Shown one piece after another: positions 1 to 4,656 of a DNA stretch of 5,632 bases; position 1 is the stretch's first letter, and every line of letters begins with the position of its first letter. Origin of the DNA: Desulfopila_A sp964446655 (GTDB lineage: Bacteria > Desulfobacterota > Desulfobulbia > Desulfobulbales > Desulfocapsaceae). Made by a program: the position numbers and the translations under genes. Location of the stretch: positions 1-5,632 of the forward strand of contig CAYUPL010000124.1 of assembly GCA_964446655.1 (NCBI GenBank). Reading direction: 5' to 3'. A model generated the notes under the pieces. The model was not told the DNA's origin. It was given only the letters and a program-made list of their open reading frames with translations, and made no database searches.

Positions 1-130
1 TGTTTTTTAGCATCTGGGCATATTGTCGCAGGGGCCGGCAGGTAAAAGGACGGCGAGCATCGTCGAGAAAGAGGTGTCCCGGTAGGTCAAAGGAGAGCTC
101 TGGGAAATGCTGAGTGGAGAAATGGTACAA
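1..130 (-). CDS. Unidentified reading frame after the AcuB-type gene, 3' end beyond the left edge
   Basis: On the minus strand a frame stays open for all 43 codons from position 130 to the edge, starting with TTG immediately after the TGA stop of the CBS gene and in the same phase as it. The translation looks protein-like (for example LPGHLFLDDARRPFTC at about residues 17-32) and many codons end in G or C. The other two minus frames contain stops. No Shine-Dalgarno sequence precedes the TTG, so translation would depend on coupling or re-initiation at the TGA-TTG junction. The only in-frame ATG is at 13-11, close to the edge. I do not recognise the family and assign no function. It could be a true third gene of this operon, with the start uncertain, or chance open sequence; 43 codons is too short to decide. 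Confidence 0.4.
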   Translation of the reverse strand, partial: MYHFSTQHFPELSFDLPGHLFLDDARRPFTCRPLRQYAQMLKN

Positions 131-775
131 TCAGGAGAGCTGGGTGACTTTTTCCACTAAAAATTTATTGTTCCACAGTTGTTCGAGCAGATCTTCGTTG
201 TCATGGCCGTTTATCTGGATGGTGACAAGCTGATGGGTTTTGCTGAAACCATAATGCTGGTAAATGGCAAGAATTTCTTTCTGCTGCCTCTGGAAGACTT
301 TAAGCATACGATAGAATGAGTCCGGTCCATGATCTATTTTGAGGTCAATTCTCGTTCCCGGTTTATCGGTAGTCATGATTTCGATGAAAGCATCCAGAAC
401 ATCAGATATGCTTATGATGCCCACAAGTGTGCCGCCTTCCACCACGGGGAGACCGTCAATCTTGTTTTTCCGCATTTTTCGGGCGGCTTCCACCAACGGC
501 TCATCCGCTTTGATTGTTAAGGGGGAGGATGTCATGACGGTTCTGATCTCGGTGTGATCGGCGAGGTATTCCACCTCATTGTTTCCCTCGGAGTCTAGAA
601 TTGACGGCATGGCCTTTTCCAAATCACCGGGACTTAATACCCCCACAAGGATGTCATTTTCGACCACCGGAAGGCGTCGTATCCTGTGTTCTTTGAACAA
701 TTTTCTGGCTTCTCCCAGGGTCTGCTGAGGGGTTATGGTGACAGGGTTGGTAACCATCCATAGGTTGACATTCAT
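131..775 (-). CDS. AcuB-type protein: two CBS domains plus ACT-like C-terminal domain
   Basis: This 214-residue soluble protein has no signal peptide or membrane segment. Residues 1-55 form a first CBS motif (WMVTNPVTITP at 6-16, LPVVE at 35-39, GVLSPGD at 45-51). Residues 76-134 form a second (VMTSSPLTI, LPVVEGG at 109-115, GIISISD at 119-125). CBS pairs bind adenosine nucleotides and act as energy or ligand sensors; the G-x-I-S-x-x-D end of the second motif fits nucleotide binding. Residues 140-214 resemble the ACT-like tail of AcuB proteins. Length and layout match AcuB-like proteins, so the gene appears complete. AcuB was named from acetoin utilisation in Bacillus, but no acetoin genes are visible here, so that role should not be transferred. 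The ATG at 775 lies 27 bases after the fapA stop with only a weak purine-rich ribosome site; an alternative Met is residue 7. It probably shares a transcript with fapA. Confidence 0.85.
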   Translation of the reverse strand: MNVNLWMVTNPVTITPQQTLGEARKLFKEHRIRRLPVVENDILVGVLSPGDLEKAMPSILDSEGNNEVEYLADHTEIRTVMTSSPLTIKADEPLVEAARKMRKNKIDGLPVVEGGTLVGIISISDVLDAFIEIMTTDKPGTRIDLKIDHGPDSFYRMLKVFQRQQKEILAIYQHYGFSKTHQLVTIQINGHDNEDLLEQLWNNKFLVEKVTQLS

Positions 776-802
776 AGTGTTTTTCTCTTCTATCTTTGAG
801 TG

Positions 803-2494
803 TTAGAGTGTTTCAGCGCCGATCTTGCTGTTTATGTCGCTGTAATGAAACTCGATTTTTTCGCTATCACTGTTCAGGATAAAATGGCCGTCGCTGTACT
901 GCTTTTTTAAAGTTGCTTCACTGTTACCTATGCGAATAACGGCGCCTGATTTGATAGTGCCGTTGAGTGTGATTTTTTGTTTGCAGGAGTAACGCAGGGC
1001 ACTGCTGCGATCCTGTTGCGGCGCTGCGGGCACGAGATTAAAAGAGGTCAGTTCCGTCATGGCATCTGTGAGCTCCTCTTCAAGCTCTTCGAGGTCCTCA
1101 TTGCGGCCGTCCGGTCCAAAACGATGCTGCAGCTTGTAGATTTTGGCCTGGAGAAGATGGACATTCTGAAGGAGCTTGAGATAGCGCCGATATCGTTTTG
1201 GGCTCGTTGCTGCCGCTAAAAAGGAATTGGGGCTCGATTCCGTGTCTACATCGGTGACATGAATGGAGCCACCGGCGCATACATCGGAAGCGACGACCTT
1301 CGCCTCTCCTGTGCAGGTTATATCGCCGTTACTGTCGATTTCGCTGAAATATACTTCACGTCGGACAACGATAGAGCCGCCGCCGGTAACGGAACCATTC
1401 TGGCAGAAGGCTATGTCGACATCCCCTTCGGCAGCAATCGAAGCACCTTTCTGGAGGAGGCCGCCACGCAAAATAACATTGGCCCGGCCGATGATCGTGG
1501 CAGCTTCTACATTGCCGCCGATGACGATATCTCCGCCTCCCATTACCGTAAAACCGGGTTTGACAGAACCACTGATCTGAACCGCGTCTCGTGAGTCGAT
1601 ATTGCCGGTACTGTAATCGATATCGCCTGAGATAACGTGCTTTGAGCTGATCTTTACACCGGTGTCATTGATCACCGACAACACACCGGCAAAGGCGGCA
1701 CGGATCTCACCGGAGGCGGTGTCGTAATGGATGTCGGGACCGGCTTTCAAAATAAGTTCTTTACCGGGTATCTGTGGAATTTCCTGACCGAAAACATTGA
1801 CTCCAGCAAGACCGGTCGTCGCCGGCAGGAGGGTGGCTAATAGCTGTCCTTCGTCAACCCCGATAAACAAGCGCCGTTCCCGGTAGTCTATCCTGCCGTC
1901 TTTCAATTCTTTGCCTGGCTGGGAATCCGTGGCAATGGCCAGTCGAAGCCGGCCGTTTTCACCGTTGACGGGAAGTCGTCCACGGGCGACGGTATGTTCT
2001 TTGATCGGCTGTTGCTGCAGGGATACGAAGCTAAGGGCTCCTTCGATGTTCTTGGTTCTGATGCCGAAACACACCCCTGTCGATTTGAGCATTGTTACAA
2101 TTTCGGAAGCATCGGGCAAGGGTTTTTCATCAGGAGAGGGATAGAGCGTCATCTTGACGGACCAGTTCTCTGCACTGATAGTGAAAAGTGGTTCGAGGTC
2201 AACAGTAATTTTTTCTACGGTGTCATCGGTTTCTCTGCCGACAGAGGGATAGCCCGGCTGGGACGCCAGCAGAGAAACTCCGTCAGCGGAAAAATCGACA
2301 TGTCTGCCGGGAACAAGCAAGAGTTGCTTCCGGCTACTCTCTGAAGCCGGTGATGTTGAGTCGCCATTATCTTCGATTGCGGCCAGCAAAGCACTGGCCG
2401 GCATAAGCTCGCTCACCTGAATAATTGTTTTTTCCTCATCCGGACCACAAAGGATTTCGGCGCTCTTAAAAAAGATTTTTCCGTATAATGCCAA
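803..2494 (-). CDS. fapA: FapA / DUF342 family polymer-forming beta-helix protein
   Basis: The 563-residue product carries hallmarks of the FapA (DUF342) family. The junction motif TTGLAGVNVFGQEIP lies at residues 226-240, followed by a glycine-rich series of short beta strands at about 265-413 (repeated GDI, GGNVE, GGLL, GDVDI, GGSIVV) expected to form a right-handed beta-helix. A charged coiled-coil segment spans about 435-487, and a short beta tail about 505-550. Residues 1-200 form the variable N-terminal domain. No signal peptide or transmembrane helix is evident. The start is TTG at 2494, supported by GAGGT six bases upstream on the minus strand; the next in-frame ATG is residue 31. The best studied homologue, in Vibrio vulnificus, affects flagellar assembly at the pole, but many DUF342 proteins lie outside flagellar loci, and no flagellar gene is visible here. 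The family call is secure; the cellular role is open. Confidence 0.88.
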   Translation of the reverse strand: MALYGKIFFKSAEILCGPDEEKTIIQVSELMPASALLAAIEDNGDSTSPASESSRKQLLLVPGRHVDFSADGVSLLASQPGYPSVGRETDDTVEKITVDLEPLFTISAENWSVKMTLYPSPDEKPLPDASEIVTMLKSTGVCFGIRTKNIEGALSFVSLQQQPIKEHTVARGRLPVNGENGRLRLAIATDSQPGKELKDGRIDYRERRLFIGVDEGQLLATLLPATTGLAGVNVFGQEIPQIPGKELILKAGPDIHYDTASGEIRAAFAGVLSVINDTGVKISSKHVISGDIDYSTGNIDSRDAVQISGSVKPGFTVMGGGDIVIGGNVEAATIIGRANVILRGGLLQKGASIAAEGDVDIAFCQNGSVTGGGSIVVRREVYFSEIDSNGDITCTGEAKVVASDVCAGGSIHVTDVDTESSPNSFLAAATSPKRYRRYLKLLQNVHLLQAKIYKLQHRFGPDGRNEDLEELEEELTDAMTELTSFNLVPAAPQQDRSSALRYSCKQKITLNGTIKSGAVIRIGNSEATLKKQYSDGHFILNSDSEKIEFHYSDINSKIGAETL

Positions 2495-2500
2495 ATTCTT

Positions 2501-2505
2501 ACCTC
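2501..2505 (-). promoter_or_regulatory. Ribosome binding site deciding the TTG start of fapA
   Basis: On the minus strand GAGGT lies six bases before the TTG codon at 2494. No ATG or GTG with comparable spacing gives this frame, so the TTG is the supported start. Confidence 0.6.
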
Positions 2506-2570
2506 GTTATCGGTAACTGAGTTCTGAGTCACGCATAGTTTTTACAAAGGTGTATATCCGAAGTCTTGGT

Positions 2571-2599
2571 ATTCTAACATAAATTGCATGCAAAGGTAA
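2571..2599 (-). promoter_or_regulatory. Possible sigma-70 type promoter for fapA
   Basis: Reading the minus strand, TAGAAT (2576-2571) matches five of six bases of the -10 consensus. Seventeen bases upstream, TTACCT (2599-2594) is a weak -35 (three of six). The -10 lies about 77 bases before the fapA TTG codon. The spacer contains the perfect palindrome TTGCATGCAA at 2584-2593, a possible regulator site. This is pattern matching only. Confidence 0.35.
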
Positions 2600-2634
2600 T
2601 GTTTAGGACATATTAAGAAACAATTCCCCGGAGA

Positions 2635-2749
2635 CGAAGATCGCCACATTGACGGCCTAAAAACGGTCTTCGAGGCATCACATATTACACTCTGCTTCTA
2701 TACGGAGCTCAGGCCATATCTGATGAAAAATTACGCCCAATAATGGGCG
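2635..2749. other. Cluster of potential stem-loops in the divergent intergenic region
   Basis: Three inverted repeats follow one another. CGAAGATCG (2635-2643) pairs with CGGTCTTCG (2664-2672), nine pairs with one G-T wobble. CATCACATAT (2676-2685) pairs with ATATCTGATG (2716-2725), nine of ten, and encloses a smaller stem at 2690-2694/2703-2707. CGCCCA (2734-2739) pairs perfectly with TGGGCG (2744-2749) around the loop ATAA. Read on the minus strand, the last stem is followed by TAATTTTT, so it could stop leftward transcription. Read on the plus strand, the group could be a structured leader if larA transcription begins upstream. No known riboswitch class was recognised. Confidence 0.35.
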
Positions 2750-2785
2750 GTGTGCCGAATATTGGTCTTGAAAATATACCGGTAG

Positions 2786-2837
2786 AACATATGGCTTGCA
2801 TATATGTTGCATGATTACAGCATGCTAACTGTAACAT
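2786..2837. promoter_or_regulatory. Overlapping dyad symmetries upstream of the larA-like gene, candidate operator
   Basis: Three inverted repeats overlap here. AACATAT (2786-2792) and ATATGTT (2802-2808) are separated by nine bases. GTTGCATG (2806-2813) faces CATGC-T-AAC (2821-2829) with one bulged base. TTACAG (2815-2820) and CTGTAA (2829-2834) form a perfect six-base dyad with an eight-base spacer, extendable to ATG and CAT on the outside with one extra A. TTGCAT also occurs twice, 11 bases apart (2796-2801 and 2807-2812), about one helical turn. Such density is typical of a dimeric regulator site. A weak promoter (TTGAAA at 2768-2773, 16 bases, TATGGC at 2790-2795) would place the start next to it. 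The regulator is unknown and not encoded in the window. Confidence 0.42.
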
Positions 2838-2891
2838 AAAGGGTTGGCTCGGTAATTGCTTTGTAAAGACATAACGATCCGGAACAACGTA

Positions 2892-2899
2892 GAGGTGAT
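2892..2899 (+). promoter_or_regulatory. Ribosome binding site of the larA-like gene
   Basis: GAGGTGAT is complementary to eight consecutive bases at the 16S rRNA 3' end and lies just before the ATG at 2902, which supports that start. Confidence 0.75.
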
Positions 2900-2901
2900 A
2901 T

Positions 2902-4179
2902 ATGGATGTGGAATTGAAATACGGTAAAGGAATGATATCTGTTCATCTGCCTGAATCGGCAGAGAGTCGAGTACTTGAACCGAATGAAATGGCTTCGCTA
3001 TCTTCGATCCCGGATGCTCTGCGAGAAGCGCTGTCCGGTCTGGCTGACAACGACAAAAATATCTTACCTGCTGCCCACTGTACCTCTGTAGCTATCGTCA
3101 TACCCGATGAAACCAGGCCGCTACCGGTGGGTGAATTTTTACCGGTTCTGCTGGATTGGCTGTTTGCTCAGCTGCCGGATCTTGACCCTGCCAAGGTATC
3201 GATTGTTATTGGTGGAGGGTTGCATCCGCCCCTCGATGATGTTGCTGCTAACCATTTAGTGCCACCTGAGGTCGCCAGAGGCTGCCGCGTTCTTTCTCAT
3301 GACGCCAACAACAGTCTCATGGATGATTACGGGAGTACAAGCTGGGGAACTCCGGTGCTCGTTAACAGAGAATACAGCCGGGCCGATTATAAAATTGTTA
3401 TCGGCCAGATTGATCCACACCAGTTTGTCGGTTTTACCGGCGGCGCGAAAGGCGTAGTAATCGGCTGTGGCGGAGCAGCCACGATCGAACATAATCACGG
3501 TTTGATGTTTCAGGATAATGCGGTGGTGGGAGTACTCCATGGCAATCCTGTCAGGGAAGATATCAATGAGGCCGGAGAGATGATCGGCGTTAATCTGGCT
3601 GTTAATTGTGTGATGTCGCCAACGAAGGAAGTGGTTGAGGTGCTGGTCGGCAGACCGTTGGATACCTTGCGTAATGGAGCAAAAACCTGTGCAGAACTAT
3701 ACGGTGTTTATATCGATCGTAAATTTGACATCTTAATAGCCAGTTGCGGAGGTTACCCTAAGGATATCTGCCTCTATCAGGCGCAGAAAGGACTTAATAT
3801 GGCTTCCAGAGCTGTTAAGAAGGGAGGAAAAATACTTTTGCTTGCCGCTTCGACCAAGGGAGTTGGTGATGATGTCTATTTTGATTATGTATCGCAGTTC
3901 ACCAGCCCTGAAGAAGTGCTTGCCGATTTTAAAAAGCAGGGCTTCAGGATGGGGGCGCATAAAGCCTACCTGTTCGGCAGCACCTTGACTCAGTATGACG
4001 TCGCGATCTGTTCCGAGATGGATCCGGGGATTCTGCAAAAATGTCATCTACGTGCTGCAGATCCGTCGCGGGTTATAGCTGAGTGGGTTGAGACATTCCC
4101 AGGAAGGCCGAAAATCGGAATTATTCCAAATGCAAATACAACCTACTTTTATGGGTTGCATAGTTCATCAACGACCTGA
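2902..4179 (+). CDS. LarA-family nickel-pincer 2-hydroxyacid racemase/epimerase, substrate possibly sulfolactate
   Basis: The 425-residue product matches the LarA (lactate racemase, DUF2088) family over its full length. LarA racemises 2-hydroxyacids by hydride transfer to a nickel-pincer nucleotide bound to a lysine. All key residues known from the Lactiplantibacillus enzyme are seen at nearly the same numbers: D69/R72 in DETRPLP, H108 in GGGLHPP, H173 and K183 in DPHQFVGFTGGAK, H199 in EHNHG, and Y292, Q293 and K296 in LYQAQK. K183 would carry the cofactor and H199 would ligate nickel. The stretch after K183 (GVVIGCGG) and the segment AASTKGVG (315-322) appear, from memory of the family, to differ from classical lactate racemases, suggesting another substrate. 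Cofactor genes larB, larC and larE are not in the window. It lies 189 bases upstream of suyAB on the same strand, so sulfolactate is an attractive but unproven substrate; lactate, malate or a sugar acid remain possible. Confidence 0.85.
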   Translation: MDVELKYGKGMISVHLPESAESRVLEPNEMASLSSIPDALREALSGLADNDKNILPAAHCTSVAIVIPDETRPLPVGEFLPVLLDWLFAQLPDLDPAKVSIVIGGGLHPPLDDVAANHLVPPEVARGCRVLSHDANNSLMDDYGSTSWGTPVLVNREYSRADYKIVIGQIDPHQFVGFTGGAKGVVIGCGGAATIEHNHGLMFQDNAVVGVLHGNPVREDINEAGEMIGVNLAVNCVMSPTKEVVEVLVGRPLDTLRNGAKTCAELYGVYIDRKFDILIASCGGYPKDICLYQAQKGLNMASRAVKKGGKILLLAASTKGVGDDVYFDYVSQFTSPEEVLADFKKQGFRMGAHKAYLFGSTLTQYDVAICSEMDPGILQKCHLRAADPSRVIAEWVETFPGRPKIGIIPNANTTYFYGLHSSSTT

Positions 4180-4198
4180 CTCTGCTGTGGTCTGTCGT

Positions 4199-4267
4199 CC
4201 TGCGTGTATGCAGGTTGTAAAAAGAGCTGTTCATCCTCTCATGAAGAAGGTGGGGCGATGAGAGGAT
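4199..4267 (+). terminator. Terminator-like hairpin after the larA-like gene, with a small preceding stem
   Basis: ATCCTCTCAT (4233-4242) and ATGAGAGGAT (4258-4267) form a perfect ten-base inverted repeat with a 15-base loop, followed by T residues (4267-4271, then GTTT). A smaller stem CCTGC (4199-4203)/GCAGG (4210-4214) lies between it and the larA-like stop. This fits a Rho-independent terminator, but the stem is only 40 percent GC, the loop is long and the T run short, so partial read-through into suyA is likely. Confidence 0.55.
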
Positions 4268-4307
4268 TTTTGTTTGAAGTAAGCGGAAGGATCGGAAACA
4301 TTTTTTT

Positions 4308-4331
4308 GAAAACGGGTAAGGTCCTGTTTTC
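4308..4331 (+). promoter_or_regulatory. Stem-loop in the suyA leader
   Basis: GAAAACGGG (4308-4316) pairs with CCTGTTTTC (4323-4331): nine pairs including one G-T wobble, around the six-base loop TAAGGT. A run of seven T precedes it, and an AT-rich stretch follows to the suyA ribosome site at 4358. It has no following T run, so it is not a plain terminator. It could protect a processed suyAB mRNA end or take part in leader control. No good promoter was recognised between the terminator-like hairpin and suyA. Confidence 0.4.
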
Positions 4332-4357
4332 TTGATCGATTCTATTTTTATTTTACT

Positions 4358-4363
4358 AGGAGG
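4358..4363 (+). promoter_or_regulatory. Ribosome binding site of suyA
   Basis: AGGAGG lies five bases before the ATG at 4369, following an AT-rich, probably unstructured stretch (4339-4356). It is a strong site, consistent with high expression of a catabolic enzyme. Confidence 0.75.
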
Positions 4364-4368
4364 AACAC

Positions 4369-4653
4369 ATGGCTATCGATTTTTTAGTTCATGAAGCCGC
4401 GGATGGCGTAGGCGTAGCGGTGGTGGAGGGCTTGGCCGCCAACCAGGAAATAACCGGGTGGGTCATGAAAGAAGATGAGACCATTACGGTCAAGATCATC
4501 AGTGATATTCCAATTGGGCATAAAGTGGCCCTGAAGGATTTTGCTGTCGGCGATACCGTCATCAAGTACAACACGGATATCGGCAAGGTGGTTGCTCCCA
4601 TCAAGAAAGGCGAACATCTGCATGTTCATAACGTTAAGACAAAGAGGTGGTAG
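4369..4653 (+). CDS. suyA: (2R)-sulfolactate sulfo-lyase subunit alpha (SAF domain)
   Basis: The 94-residue product is a single SAF-type domain, the small-subunit fold of the altronate/galactarate dehydratase (UxaA) family. Landmarks are FLVHEAADGVGVAVVEG at 5-21, DIPIGHKVALKD at 46-57, VIKYNTDIGKV at 64-74 and the carboxy end HLHVHNVKTKRW at 83-94. The GW(V/I)M-x-ED segment and the HVHNVKTKRW ending match what I recall of SuyA rather than generic UxaA N-terminal domains. With SuyB it forms the cytoplasmic lyase that converts (2R)-3-sulfolactate to pyruvate and sulfite (EC 4.4.1.24), the last step in degrading cysteate, sulfolactate and dihydroxypropanesulfonate. The length is the usual one, and suyB begins three bases after its stop, as expected for subunits made together. 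An altronate dehydratase small subunit is the main alternative; the identity of suyB argues against it. Confidence 0.86.
   Translation: MAIDFLVHEAADGVGVAVVEGLAANQEITGWVMKEDETITVKIISDIPIGHKVALKDFAVGDTVIKYNTDIGKVVAPIKKGEHLHVHNVKTKRW
4644..4649 (+). promoter_or_regulatory. Ribosome binding site of suyB inside the last codons of suyA
   Basis: GAGGTG, within the codons for the terminal Lys-Arg-Trp of SuyA, lies seven bases before the suyB ATG at 4657. The conserved protein tail thus doubles as the translation signal for the next gene, which favours coupled synthesis of the two subunits. Confidence 0.6.
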
Positions 4654-4656
4654 ATA

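Larger units (their letters stand above)
2495..2901. other. 407-base gene-free divergent intergenic region
   Basis: No convincing coding frame is seen between the divergent fapA and larA-like genes. From left to right it holds the fapA ribosome site and candidate promoter, the palindrome TTGCATGCAA (2584-2593), a group of potential stem-loops (2635-2749), and the dyad-rich segment (2786-2837) upstream of the larA-like gene. The last 60 bases before the larA-like start hold no clear promoter beyond weak matches (TTGGCT at 2844-2849 without a good -10). Confidence 0.7.

Noticed and set aside
329..557. Plus-strand open frames of 63 and 72 codons opposite the CBS gene
   Set aside because: They are shadows of the CBS-domain coding sequence, with no ribosome site or family resemblance.
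1259..1594. Open frames of 105-111 codons on the plus strand opposite fapA, with others at 977-1219 and 1911-2344
   Set aside because: They lie antisense to a well-supported FapA gene, have no recognisable domains, and are explained by its Gly/Ala/Asp-rich codons.
2723..2743. Tiny plus-strand leader peptide frame (ATG to TAA, six codons)
   Set aside because: It has no ribosome binding site, is short enough to occur by chance, and runs into the CGCCCA hairpin.
2791..2813. Sigma-54 type promoter (TGGC ... TTGC) upstream of the larA-like gene
   Set aside because: The GG and GC elements are 16 bases apart instead of the required 12, so the spacing is wrong.
3256..4047. Minus-strand open frames of 94 and 104 codons inside the larA-like gene
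   Set aside because: The sense strand encodes a full-length LarA protein with catalytic residues in place; the antisense frames have no family features.
4306..4346. Separate sigma-70 promoter for suyA using TTGAAA at 4306-4311
   Set aside because: No -10-like hexamer occurs 16-18 bases downstream, and the TTGAAA lies in one arm of a stem-loop.
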